Assembly: GCA_030295235.1 (NCBI GenBank)
Contig: AP026167.1
Location: 124,001-188,000, forward strand
DNA length: 64,000 bases
Source: Fistulifera solaris
Lineage: Eukaryota; Bacillariophyta; Bacillariophyceae; Naviculales; Stauroneidaceae
Reading direction: 5' to 3'
Shown here: one piece after another, positions 13,171 to 25,200 of the stretch
Layout: each line of letters begins with the position of its first letter
How positions within the stretch are numbered: the first letter of the stretch is position 1
Made by a program: the position numbers and the translations under genes
The notes under the pieces: model-generated
Seen by the model: only the letters and a program-made list of their open reading frames with translations
Databases searched by the model: none
Told to the model about the DNA's origin: nothing

Positions 13171-13860
13171 ATGAAAAAGTCGCCTCTATTTCTCCTTTCA
13201 TTCTTCTGTTTTCAGGAAATTAGATACAATACATGCCATGCTGTGTGGATGGATCCTTCCTTGCCGGAACTCCCTCTCGACAAGTTCCTAGACAAGACGG
13301 ACGCAATTAATTCCAATCAACACAATCCATTTGTTCTCATGACACCACGAGTGGGCCCGCCACCGCGTTATCAGGTGCGCTTACTATTAGAAAAAGCTTC
13401 AAGCTTTTCTTTTGCCTAACATGTTTCTTGACGACTAGCAGATCGGGTCAATCGATAGCGACAACACAGAATTTAATGTCGGAAATGGCTACACGGATGA
13501 ATCACAAAGTCGCAATATTATTTCTATCCATGAAACATCAGGCACCAACAATGGGCTTACCAATGCGGTTACAAAAGAGTCTCGTCGTGTTCCGGGAACA
13601 TTGTATTATGCCTTTATCGTTTTAGCACCGGGTTGTGACAGACTAGGCGATGCTAGTGCGATTCAAATCAAAGGCCAATTTATAAGCTACGATTCCGTCG
13701 ATGTATCTCTGGCAATCTATCCGTGGCTTGGGTCGATGCATGATGTCAATGGCAACCAAAGTGAATTTGGACTGTGCCTGCAAGCCGATATTTACATTGT
13801 CGATGATGCCGGTACCCCCAATTAATTGAAAGCAAGCATTTCGATTTTGATGTTACAGTC
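13171..13860 (+). pseudogene. Truncated secreted family member B
   Basis: A signal-like start MKKSPLFLLSFFCFQ opens exon 1 (13171-13374), longer than in the other members (68 codons). A 67 bp phase-0 intron (13375-13441) sits at the family position, and exon 2 begins IGSIDSDNTEFNVGNGYTDE. Homology continues through the two cysteine blocks (APGCDRLG, FGLCLQAD). It then meets a stop at 13823-13825. The matching sequence ESKHFDFDVT continues one frame away to about 13860 and then ends. The whole C-terminal half with the RRL site and hydrophobic tail is missing, so this is a real truncation and not just a base error. Divergence from C and D is high, which suggests an old copy. Confidence 0.7.
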
Positions 13861-15229
13861 CTAGCAGCTTCATTTGCTTTTGAAAAGAATGATCATATCA
13901 CTCTCTCATCCGTCGCGCAATGGCCGAGACTATGTGCATAGACGAAATGCATCGAATGTCGGTCTTAACTGATAGAATATGGATGGAATACAATTATTTG
14001 CGGTGTTTGTCTTCATTTCCTACAACTTATAACATTAATTTTCAACATTCGTAATGGATATAGTCCTCTTGACAATCAAAAGCTGTCAGCATTTACATCG
14101 TTACGCAATGACCTTCAAATCTCAATTACTAGAGCATAACGACCTGGCGCTTACGCCGGTTTCTAGGAGTTTAATTAAGCTCATCAACAGAGATCACCAT
14201 TTGAAACGAGGCCGTGCAGCTCTTAGTGGTTACCGACTTCAAAGCAAGGCGTGCTATTGTCGACTTATTCAGGAATGAAGTCACCAAAACGGAAACGACG
14301 AATGAAAGCTTTCTCCTGTGTGACGATCACCATAATGAAAGCTTCTTAGATGTTCGTCCAGCTCAAAATGACGCGCCTCATCCTTTCAATCCGTTGACGT
14401 GATTTTTTTGACGACGAAGATCAATGAGCGAGGTCACGTTTCAACATGCAAAGTGCCACCAGGGGAGTACAAAAGGTATGGCGATGGCAAGGACGAACGG
14501 CCGTTCGCGCTAAGCGAATAAAGGTACTGATCATGTTGTCTCACGATGGTTATGAAGGTTTTCCTCTATTCCTTTATGCGTACAACAATCTGATAATTGC
14601 GACGTGCCGACCAATATGACGACTTCCGTGTTTCTTCTCATTCACATCGAAATAAAAAAGTCGTTCAGATCCCATACACATCAACATTAACTTGAATGGA
14701 ACAGGCAAGGAACAATCAACATACATTACATCAACCAGCAACGAGCAACGACCTCGTAGCTCGAAGACGCTAGAGTCAATAAGAACGAAGGAAGAAGGAA
14801 AGAAGGGTGAAGCTATTTTAGTGTTGTGGCTGCTGGTAAATGATACGCTATACATGAAAACAAAAAGTCTGAATCAAATTTAACTATAAGGTTTTTGTGT
14901 AGCACCGTTTGGTCGGATTATCTATAGCTTCTCTTGTTCGTCGATTCCCTCGCTGCTCAATGTCATTCTTTCGCGAACTCTGGTGAAAGAGTGCAAAATG
15001 CAAAAGGCAATCGGATGAATAAAAGAAGACGCATAATCCCATTTAGGCGTTCTCTGAGTAAAGGCCCATTGTGGATGGTTATTCATTCACAATGACCGCA
15101 TTCAGATTGAGGAATTGCTGTTATTGTTGGTCGATCACCATATTTTTGGTCTCACAAAATCCAAACGCGATCAAACGAAAAGCATTTCAACAGTTCAACA
15201 GCAGCATAGCTACAACACAAACACCAAAT
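13861..15229. other. Intergenic stretch, no gene seen
   Basis: Short frames only. From about 15150 the sequence becomes nearly the same as that upstream of member E at about 31300, so the duplicated block includes some 5' flank of member C. Confidence 0.5.
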
Positions 15230-16433
15230 ATGAAATTTCTCCTCTCTACATTCGCGCTTCTCGGTTTCACCAACCAGGCATATGCGCAGCTACCTCCCAC
15301 CCTCACGGTATGTTTATCAGATAGATCTGCTTTGCTTTTCTGAGACGCATTGTCGCAATGATTTTCACCAGAGCAAAGTCAATTCAATTTACTCTGTGTT
15401 TGAAACCTTCACTGACCCACTCAATCCTTCTCCTTGCTTGCAGATCGGAGACGTTAGTGATTCAAATACAGAGTTCAACGTCGGGGAAGGCAACACGGAC
15501 GAAACCACAAGCTTGAACCACATCCAGATCGCAGCCACTGCCGGTACCGACGTTGAAATTTCAAACAACCCGGGACCCAACCCGCCGGCCGGTACGAAAT
15601 ACTACGAGTTCACCATTCTTGCTCCAGGATGCCTTGCTGCCGGAGACGGAGCCGTAACTGTCAAAACATCTTACGACCAAGACGGCCACTTGACGGCTCT
15701 CAATACAGTCGACATGGAACTCGCCGTGGCACCGTGGGGTACATCGGTTCACGCCGTGGAGGGCAAGTTCGGCGTGTGCATTCAAGCCGATATTATAATG
15801 ATCAACGCAGCCCTAGAAGCGGTGGTTCTCGAACGCAAGCACTTCGATTTCCGCGTGACACCCATCCTTTCGACCTTCACTGTCACTTCAGATATCGAGA
15901 ATAACACAGTTGATGTTGGCGGCTCAACGACCGAGCAATCCGGTACAACGGTCACGGGGGCCTGGGAAGGCACCAACCCTCTACCTCCCGGAGAGCCCAT
16001 CTGGTTCAGTCTCGCCGTCGATGATCAGGATTACAACTTTGTCGAATTCGAAACGGTCACCATGAAGATCGGCGCGGCACCGGCTACTAATCTCATCACC
16101 GCCACAGTTCCCGTTGATTCTGCCTTGACCAGCTTTGAGTTGGGAGCCACCCCCAAGACGATCAATTTCTACCATATTCTTCCCCGATCAGCCTTTGGAG
16201 CCACTTCGCAAACTCTCACCATGACGGGTAAGGCCCTTGTCGACTACGTCGGACCTATTCGTCGTCTGCGGGGAACTGAAGACCGCGAGCTTGCCACAGA
16301 GCCTGTAACGACCGACTTTTCGATGGAAGCCATGATGTTGGCCGATGAAGGCGGTGACAGCGGCAGTTTCAAGATTGAGATTGTGTCGCTCGTGATCGGC
16401 GGCGTTGGTGTCATCGGTGCGGCGGTGCTCTAA
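15230..16433 (+). CDS. Secreted RRL/GPI-like family protein, member C
   Basis: This is the best-preserved member, 355 residues. Exon 1 (15230-15307, 26 codons) encodes MKFLLSTFALLGFTNQAYAQ, a clear signal peptide. A 136 bp intron (15308-15443, GTATGT...TTGCAG) in phase 0 follows, then exon 2 (15444-16433). The mature chain starts LPPTLTIGDVSDSNTEFNVG. It has two cysteines (APGC, FGVCIQAD) that could pair, a predicted strand-rich middle, an IRRLRG site, and a C-terminal tail GSFKIEIVSLVIGGVGVIG ending in small hydrophobic residues with no basic tail, as in GPI-anchor signals. Members share this plan throughout. The function is unknown; surface or frustule association is inferred from the targeting signals and the RRL site, a form of the RXL cleavage motif of diatom silica proteins. 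Confidence 0.88.
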
Positions 16434-16620
16434 GACAAACGATCAGCAATACGCGTTTCATTTACGTCAATATTATTCATAACTCGCTCTGATAAGTGCG
16501 CCGCAATCAATTGCATGACAAAATTCATAATACAATAGCAACCATAAAGATCAAAAACAGCTTCTTGAGCCTCTCTTCGACGGGCCACCGTTTTGTTAGG
16601 AAGCAACATGAAGTTTCATA

Positions 16621-16881
16621 TCAGTTATTAGCTGCGTCTTCGATGCTTAGGACAATCTCGTAGGGAGAGATGCGGTCGATTAAAGGGTTTGAGACGTTGT
16701 CGACGATATCGCCTGACATACGGCCCGTAGCGTGTTCGATCAAAAAGGCTTCGTGTCCCCAACAATTGTGGCGATCCGCAATAAAGTTACGACCTAGTGG
16801 ACAATATTTTAATCCTTTATTATTGCCTTCATTGCCACGGTATGTGGCGCTATTACCTTGCTGGCATGTTGGTTTCCTCAT
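16621..16881 (-). CDS. Possible short gene or terminal exon, unknown
   Basis: An open frame of 86 codons starts MRKPTCQQGN and ends SIEDAANN. The later half has a coding-like composition (many ATC, GTC and CGC codons) and no low-complexity stretch. I recognise no domain. It could be the last exon of a spliced gene whose other exons I cannot see, or chance. Confidence 0.25.
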   Translation of the reverse strand: MRKPTCQQGNSATYRGNEGNNKGLKYCPLGRNFIADRHNCWGHEAFLIEHATGRMSGDIVDNVSNPLIDRISPYEIVLSIEDAANN

Positions 16882-17232
16882 TTTTTTCGCGTAAAAATTA
16901 ACCTTGTACCACGTAGTTGCAGCATACCAGGTATAGATGGCAGTCACAATTCATAATAGGTCGAAGCAACACCGCCAAAGCGTAACGGTACAAATTCGTT
17001 AAGTATAACACGTAAATCTAGTCAATAAACCCGGAGCCAAAAAAATAATAGCAGCACCACAAAATTAGCGAAACGCTTTTCAAGAGACTGATTACATTCA
17101 GTTATTGTAATGTCAAGCTTGTGCAATTCTTTAAATGGAAGGAATGCATACAAAGCACGAGTATCTGAATTTCGAACTGGCCCGTGACGGTCGACGTATC
17201 TGCCAGCACGAGCTCAACTGCAAACAATCCTC
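16882..17232. other. Intergenic stretch, no gene seen
   Basis: It lies between the possible short gene and the 3' end of the DUF6824 gene. Nothing was recognised. Confidence 0.4.
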
Positions 17233-18261
17233 TCACGTCTCGCGAGCCGGAACCTGATGAAATGCGTCGCGAATTGTAAAAGCCACTTTCTCCCGCGCCA
17301 TGTCGTTGTCGACTTCCATCCAGTCTTCGTCGAACTTCAAAAATCGGCCGCCTTCTTGTTGAATCATGTGTACAATCCGCCACGTAATCGATGTCTTGTG
17401 ACCCCGATCACCCTTTCGATACTCTTCCTGGAATTCATGACACAGTTCACGAAGGCGCATGTTACCAGGGTGCTTGCGCTGCGCTTGTCGTCGACCAAAA
17501 AGGACGTCTGGATCCACTGGAGTAATTGCTTCACTGGGATGAACTTTTCCTTTCTTTCCGAGTTGCCCCTTCGCGGCGCCTCTCCTTACGTGCTGAGGCT
17601 GACCTATTAGTGACCGTGGGTCGTAAAAAGACGATTGACCATCTCTTTCGACAGGATTGGATCGCCAGAGTCGCTTGTTCTGGCTTTTCGCTGACTCGGA
17701 AGTCATGGAAGCGTCACTATCCCGTAAGTTTGGAAATACTATTTGAGCCGGAAATTTATAATCGCGTTCTTCGGACGGGAGCGACGAAGAGTCATCTCGG
17801 CCGTTCAAGTCTCCAAACGCTGGCTGGATCGATGATTTAGATTGATGTTCCGGAGCTGGCTTGAAGCTATCTGGGTGACAGTGGTCTCCTTGGGTTGTGT
17901 TAGCTGACATCTTTGTCTTCTGTTGTTGTGATGGACGCCTCACTCCAGTGTCGCCGTCCAGCACATAACTAGCTCGAGGTTGTGCCCGACGGCTCTGTTG
18001 CATTTCTTTCAGTCTCCAATAACGGGCCAAGACCTCCGCGACGAGCTTCTTTTCAGAAGCCTTTTTATTTCCGTCTTGTCGACCCTCCACACGGTCAGAT
18101 GAGGCAGCTTTTGCGGGAAAGACTTGTGATTGATGTGTACGAAATGCACCGGCCTCGTGTCGGTGATTGTGAATCTCTACGGACCGGTTTTTGTGCTGTA
18201 GCAAGATCTGCTCCGTCGCCTTTTGTTTCCAATCGGATGATTCAATCGTGCTTTCCGACAT
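17233..18261 (-). CDS. DUF6824-domain protein, possible nuclear regulator
   Basis: The frame is intact, 342 residues, with no introns needed. The N-terminal two thirds is polar and looks disordered (rich in Ser, Gln, Lys, Arg). The last 95 residues carry the conserved block: DPDVLFGRRQAQRKHPGNMR, then REYRKGDRG-like basic residues, ITWRIVHMIQQEGGRFLKFD, and a final VAFTIRDAFHQV. This matches the pattern I know as DUF6824 (VLFGRG...HPGN...GGRFLK...W...KV...FR), which is greatly expanded in diatoms. Its molecular role is not established; a DNA- or chromatin-linked role has been suspected from its basic character, which is inference only. It stands alone between member C and the fasciclin gene. 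Confidence 0.8.
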   Translation of the reverse strand: MSESTIESSDWKQKATEQILLQHKNRSVEIHNHRHEAGAFRTHQSQVFPAKAASSDRVEGRQDGNKKASEKKLVAEVLARYWRLKEMQQSRRAQPRASYVLDGDTGVRRPSQQQKTKMSANTTQGDHCHPDSFKPAPEHQSKSSIQPAFGDLNGRDDSSSLPSEERDYKFPAQIVFPNLRDSDASMTSESAKSQNKRLWRSNPVERDGQSSFYDPRSLIGQPQHVRRGAAKGQLGKKGKVHPSEAITPVDPDVLFGRRQAQRKHPGNMRLRELCHEFQEEYRKGDRGHKTSITWRIVHMIQQEGGRFLKFDEDWMEVDNDMAREKVAFTIRDAFHQVPARET

Positions 18262-19212
18262 GTGAGTGGTTGCTGATTCTTTGAAGCTGTACCTCCTTCT
18301 GCAAGGAGATTGTATTATTTTTTTGCGAATCGATGCCGGTTAACGAGTAAAACGAATGCAGCTTCAGCATTTGTTTAGTTGAGGTTTTAAGAGGAAGGGA
18401 AAACGTTACGCTTTTGAGGTGAAGCACATTAAACGCGTTTTTGTGCATTGAGTTGTGACGAGGATAGAAAAAAATCAATATGACACACGCGGTGCTTCAA
18501 AGCCCGACAATAAAATTTCGCCAAAGTGGGCGTGTCTCTTTGTATGGAAGTTGTTGTGGAGTGAATGACTCCTTACCGGGAATTTCCTTGAATGAATCAT
18601 CTTGCGAATGGGCCGTGCGACCACGCGCATGAAGGCCGCACTTTTCGTGTTGCGGATAAACAATGTACGAATAATTGCAGTGAAGACAACGAAACGGTGA
18701 TGCTAGCCGACGAGCCCCGCCCTTTTCACTCAAGTGGACGAAAAGTTGAGTTTCATTCACGACCAAAGCACGATGTTTGTCCAAATCCCGACACAACTAG
18801 GATTACACAACATTTTGTTGCAAATGTGCATTTTAGCGATCAGCGTGAAAGGATTTGAAGTTTTGTTCCTTGATCAGCGTACGTGCAGATATTCGAGCAT
18901 GTAGACGGATTCAAATTTTGCGCTCGAAGATGAGGAATACCTTGCTATTCGCCTCTCAAAGGGAAGTCTTTATCCTTACTTGTCTCTCTAAAGTTCTGTG
19001 GTGACGGAGCATGACTTATGAGCTCAAATCAAATCCTATTAAATGAGCAAGTTGAGTATTTTTTAAATTTCAGACTGATCGCTTCATGCCGCGAAGTTGG
19101 ACCCATTAGTCGAAGCCACTTGCCTTGTAATCCTGGCACGGCAATTTCTAGAAAATTATAGCTGAGTCAAATGAAAATTTATGTATCATCATTATTGGCT
19201 AGAAGGGTTTGT
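18262..19212. other. Intergenic stretch, no gene seen
   Basis: It includes the upstream region of the DUF6824 gene (minus strand) and the 3' flank of the fasciclin gene. No supported coding region. Confidence 0.4.
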
Positions 19213-22200
19213 CTACAGACACTTTGCCATTCGCGATGCGTTAAAGGGCATGAAACAATGCAATCGGAACACCGACCAGAAACAACAGAAAAGAAGCCGT
19301 AGGCAAAGTAGTGCCGCTACTAACATCACCTCGCAAGTTGTTCCTAGCAATATTGCTGTTCTCATCCCGACTCGTCCATCAATACTTTCATTCGTCGCGT
19401 TCCGAAAATATTCCATGGTAAATAAGTCAACGAGCCCGAATCATCGGGTTTATCACCAGGGGTTTCAGTGGGTGCTAGAACAACATTGTTGACTAAGGAA
19501 GTAGATTCATTGTTTGAGGAGGAAACAATTGGCGCCGTCGTCACGTCCACTTCACCAATTGTTGCTTGAGTGGGTGAACCCGTGATGACACTATAAGAGA
19601 CAGACTCAGTAGGGTGTGTTGTCACGTCAACATCATCAATTGGAGCCCGAAAGTGGGGGAATCCGTGATAATATCATTAGTGGCAGACTTCGGTGGGGGC
19701 TGTCGTCACATCAACTTCACCAATTGGTGCTCGAGTGGGCAAACCCGTAATAACACTATGAGTGCCAGACTCAGTGGGGGCTGTCGTCACGTCAACTTCA
19801 CCAAATGGTGCTCCGGTGGGCAAGTTCGTGATATGAAGGCCAGACTTCGCTAGGGCGCAATTGTCACGTCAACTTTGCTGAAAGAAGCTGGACTGGGCTT
19901 CTCGGTAATGACATGGGACACAGATGGAGCACTCAATGGGGCCTCTGTCAACTCAAACTCGGTGAAAGGAGCTGGGCTGGGCTTCTCGGTATTGACATGC
20001 AGCATGGATGGAGCCACAGAAGGAGCCTCTGTCACGTCAACTTCGGGGTGAAAGGAGCAACGCTTCGGCTTTTCAGTAACAAGATGAGAAACGGATGGCA
20101 TGGTTGAAGGGGCTTCTGTCATGTCAACTTCCGCAAAAGGAGCAAGGCTAGGCTTTTCTGTAACAAGATGAGACAAGGATGGAGCTGCTGAAGGAGCCTC
20201 TGTCACGTCAACTTCGGTGAAAGGAGCAAGACTTGGTTTTTCCGTATTGACATGCAACAAGGATGGAGCCGCAGAAGGGGCATCTGTAACATCAACTTTA
20301 GCAAAAGGAGCAAGGCTGGGCTTTTTGGTAACAAGATGAGAAACGGATGGCGTGGTTGAAGGAGCCTCTGTCACGTCAACTTCTGCAAAAGGAGCTAAGC
20401 TTGGTTTTTCCGTGAACGACATGAGACACGGATGGCGCTGTCGAAGGGGCCTCTGTCACATCAACCTTGGCAAAAGGAGCTAGACTAGGTTTGTCAGTAA
20501 TGACATGAGACACAGATGGAGCACTCAATGGGGCCTCTGTCAACTCAAACTCGGTGAAAGGAGCTGGGCTGGGCTTCTCGGCATTGACATGCAGCATGGA
20601 TGGAGCCACAGAAGGGGCCTCTGTCACGTCACCTTCGGTGAAAGGAGCAACTTCGGCTTTTCAGTAACAAGATGAGAAACGGATGGCATGGTTGAAGGGG
20701 CTTCTGTCATGTCAACTTCCGCAAAAGGAGCAAGGCTAGGCTTTTCTGTAACAAGATGAGACAAGGATGGAGCTGCTGAAGGAGCCTCTGTCACGTCAAC
20801 CGGTGAAAGGAGCAAGACTTGGTTTTTCCGTATTGACATGCAACAAGGATGGAGCCGCAGAAGGGGCATCTGTAACATCAACTTTAGCAAAAGGAGCAAG
20901 GCTGGGCTTTTTGGTAACAAGATGAGAAACGGATGGCGTGGTTGAAGGAGCCTCTGTCACGTCAACTTCTGCAAAAGGAGCTAAGCTTGGTTTTTCCGTA
21001 ACGACATGAGACACGGATGGCGCTGTCGAAGGGGCCTCTGTCACATCAACCTTGGCAAAGGAGCTAGACTAGGTTTGTCAGTAATGACATGAGACACAGA
21101 TGGAGCACTCAATGGGGCCTCTGTCAACTCAAACTCGGTGAAAGGAGCTGGGCTGGGCTTCTCGGTATTGACATGCAGCATGGATGGAGCCACAGAAGGA
21201 GCCTCTGTCACGTCAACTTCGGTGAAAGGAGCAACGCTTCGGCTTTTCAGTAACAAGATGAGAAACGGATGGCATGGTTGAAGGGGCTTCTGTCATGTCA
21301 ACTTCCGCAAAAGGAGCAAGGCTAGGCTTTTCTGTAACAAGATGAGACGAGGATGGAGCTGCTGAAGGAGCCTCTGTCACGTCAACTTCGGTGAAAGGAG
21401 CAAGACTTGGTTTTTCCGTATTGACATGCAACAAGGATGGAGCCGCAGAAGGGGCATCTGTAACATCAACTTTAGCAAAAGGAGCAAGGCTGGGCTTTTT
21501 GGTAACAAGATGAGAAACGGATGGCGTGGTTGAAGGAGCCTCTGTCACGTCAACTTCTGCAAAAGGAGCTAAGCTTGGTTTTTCCGTGAACGACATGAGA
21601 CACGGATGGCGCTGTCGAAGGGGCCTCTGTCACATCAACCTTGGCAAAAGGAGCTAGACTAGGTTTGTCAGTAATGACATGAGACACAGATGGAGCACTC
21701 AATGGGGCCTCTGTCAACTCAAACTCGGTGAAAGGAGCTGGGCTGGGCTTCTCGGTATTGACATGCAGCATGGATGGAGCCACAGAAGGAGCCTCTGTCA
21801 CGTCAACTTCGGTGAAAGGAGCAACGCCGGCTTTTCAGTAACAAGATGAGAAACGGATGGCATGGTTGAAGGGGCTTCTGTCATGTCAACTTCCGCAAAA
21901 GGAGCAAGGCTAGGCTTTTCTGTAACAAGATGAGACGAGGATGGAGCTGCTGAAGGAGCCTCTGTCACGTCAACTTCGGTGAAAGGAGCAAGACTTGGTT
22001 TTTCCGTATTGACATGCAACAAGGATGGAGCCGCAGAAGGGGCATCTGTAACATCAACTTTAGCAAAAGGAGCAAGGCTGGGCTTTTTGGTAACAAGATG
22101 AGAAAACGGATGGCGTGGTTGAAGGAGCCTCTGTCACGTCAACTTCTGCAAAAGGAGCTAAGCTTGGTTTTTCCGTGAACGACATGAGACACGGATGGCG

Positions 22201-25200
22201 CTGTCGAAGGGGCCTCTGTCACATCAACCTTGGCAAAAGGAGCTAGACTAGGTTTGTCAGTAATGACATGAGACACAGATGGAGCACTCAATGGGGCCTC
22301 TGTCAACTCAAACTCGGTGAAAGGAGCTGGGCTGGGCTTCGGCATTGACATGCAGCATGGATGGAGCCACAGAAGGGGCCTCTGTCACGTCACCTTCGGT
22401 GAAAGGAGCAACGCTTCGGCTTTTCAGTAACAAGATGAGAAACGGATGGCATGGTTGAAGGGGCTTCTGTCATGTCAACTTCCGCAAAAGGAGCAAGGCT
22501 AGGCTTTTCTGTAACAAGATGAGACAAGGATGGAGCTGCTGAAGGAGCCTCTGTCACGTCAACTTCGGTGAAAGGAGCAAGACTTGGTTTTTCCGTATTG
22601 ACATGCAACAAGGATGGAGCCGCAGAAGGGGCATCTGTAACATCAACTTTAGCAAAAGGAGCAAGGCTGGGCTTTTTGGTAACAAGATGAGAAAACGGAT
22701 GGCGTGGTTGAAGGAGCCTCTGTCACGTCAACTTCTGCAAAAGGAGCTAAGCTTGGTTTTTCCGTAACGACATGAGACACGGATGGCGCTGTCGAAGGGG
22801 CCTCTGTCACATCAACCTTGGCAAAAGGAGCTAGACTAGGTTTGTCAGTAATGACATGAGACACAGATGGAGCACTCAATGGGGCCTCTGTCAACTCAAA
22901 CTCGGTGAAAGGAGCTGGGCTGGGCTTCTCGGTATTGACATGCAGCATGGATGGAGCCACAGAAGAGGCCTCTGTCACGTCACCTTCGGTGAAAGGAGCA
23001 ATGCTCGGCTTTTCAGTAATGACATGAGACACTGATGGAGCACTAGAGGGGGCCTCCGTTTCATCAACCTTGGCAAAAGGGGCAAGGCTTGGTTTTACGG
23101 TATTGGCATGTGACACAGTTGGGGCAGCTGAAGGCTTTTCCAACTCATCAGATGGCATGATTGGAGGGATGACAACAGGTGCTTTAGTAGGAAGGTCATG
23201 AGGCACATTAACTGGTGCTTGTGGTGGAACACCACCAGGTTCAAAAGGTGGAATTACAACCGGTGCTTTCGTCGGGACAGCATGAGGAACAGTGACGGGT
23301 TGTTGTGAAGGCACACCACCTGGTTCAAAAGGAGGAATAACAACTGGAGCTTTCGTCCGAACGGCATAAGGAACAGTGACGGGCTGTTGAGGCACATCAA
23401 ACGGTGCTTGTGATGGAACACCACCTGGTTTAAAAGGCGGAATAACAACGGGTGATTTCGTTGGAACGGCATGAGGGACCTTGACAGGCTGCTGTGACGG
23501 AATGCCACCTGGTTCAAAAGGTGGAATCACAACTGGAGCTCTTGATGGAACGGCATGAGGGACCTCGACAGGCTGCTGTGACGGAACGCCACCTAGTTCA
23601 AAAGGTGGAATCACAAATGGAGTTTTTGTTGGGACGGCCTGAGGAACAGTGACGGGCTGTTGCAAAGGCACCCCGCCCTGGTTCAAAAGGTGGAATCACA
23701 ACTGGAGCTCTTGATGGAATGGCATGAGGGACCTCGACAGGCTGCTGTGACGGAACGCCACCTGGTTCAAAAGGTGGAATAACAACGGGTGCTTTCGTTG
23801 GAATGGCATGAGGGACCTTGACAGGCTGCTGTGACGGAATGCCACCTGGTTCAAAAGGTGGAATCGCAAATGGAGTTTTTGTTGGAATGGCCTGAGGAAC
23901 AGTGACGGGCTGTTGCGAAGGCACCCCGCCCTGGTTCAAAAGGCGGAATAACAACCGGTGCTTTCGTCGGAATGGCCTGAGGAACAGTGACGGGCTGTTG
24001 CGAAGGCACCCCGCCCTGGTTCAAAAGGTGGAATCACAACTGGAGCTCTTGATGGAATGGCATGAGGGACCTCGACAGGCTGCTGTGACGGAACGCCACC
24101 TGGTTTAAAAGGTGGAATAACAACGGGTGATTTCGTTGGAACGGCATGAGGGACCTTGACAGGCTGCTGTGACGGAATGCCACCTGGTTCAAAAGGTGGA
24201 ATCGCAAATGGAGTTTTTGTCGGAATGGCCTGAGGAACAGTGACGGGCTGTTGCGAAGGCACCCCGCCCTGGTTCAAAAGGCGGAATAACAACCGGTGCT
24301 TTCGCCGAACGGCATGAGGGACCTTGACAGGCTGCTGTGACGGAATGCCACCTGGTTCAAAAGGTGGAATCACAACTGGAGCTCTTGATGGAATGGCATG
24401 AGGGACCTTGACAGGCTGCTGTGACGGAACGCCACCTGGTTCAAAAGTCGGAATAACAACTGGAGCTTTCGTGGGAATGGCATGAGGGACATCAACCGGC
24501 TGCTGAGAGGTACGCCTGGCTCGAAGGTGGAATCACAACCGGGGCTCCGGATGGAATTGCTTCTGGGACAACATTTGGCACGTCAGCAGGTGTTTTCGAT
24601 GGTACACCCCCTGGCTCAAAAGGTGGAATGACAATTGGAGCCCCAGACGGAATAAAATGCGGTGGTTCAAAAGGCGGAATGACAACTGGAGCCCCAGACG
24701 GAATAACATGCGGTACATCAACTGGCGGCTGCGAAGGCACACCACCTGGTTCAAAAGGCGGAATGACAACTGGAGCCCCAGAGGGAATAACATGCGGTAC
24801 ATCAACTGGCGCCTGTGAGGGAATGCCTGCTGGGTTGACTGGTGGAATATCATAAGGAGGCTTTTAGTAAGGAGCTTTTGTTGGAATACCTTCCGAACAT
24901 CGGGTGGCATGTTTGATGGGCGACCAGTGGGAATAGTCTCCGGACCGACAGGAGGAATGGCATAAGGAGGCTTTTCGTAAGGAGCTTTCGTTGGAATACC
25001 TTCCGGAACAACAGGGCGGCATTTCCGATGGGCGACGAGTGGGAATAGTCTCCCGGACCGACAGCAGATATGGCGTAAGGAGGCTTTTTTGTACGGAGCT
25101 TTTGTTGGAGTGCCTTCAGGAACGACAGGCGGCATGTCCGATGGGCGATGAGTTGGAATTGCCTCAGGACCAATGGGAGGCAAACATGTAGGCGCTAGCA

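Noticed and set aside
15282-16433. A single 383-residue open frame for member C (and 31432-32583 for E)
   Set aside because: Its first 54 codons read through the intron in another frame; splicing gives a signal peptide and the family-conserved junction.
19600-24830. Regular repeats as a possible CRISPR array
   Set aside because: The 84 bp units are contiguous and coding, with no unique spacers, in a eukaryotic gene.
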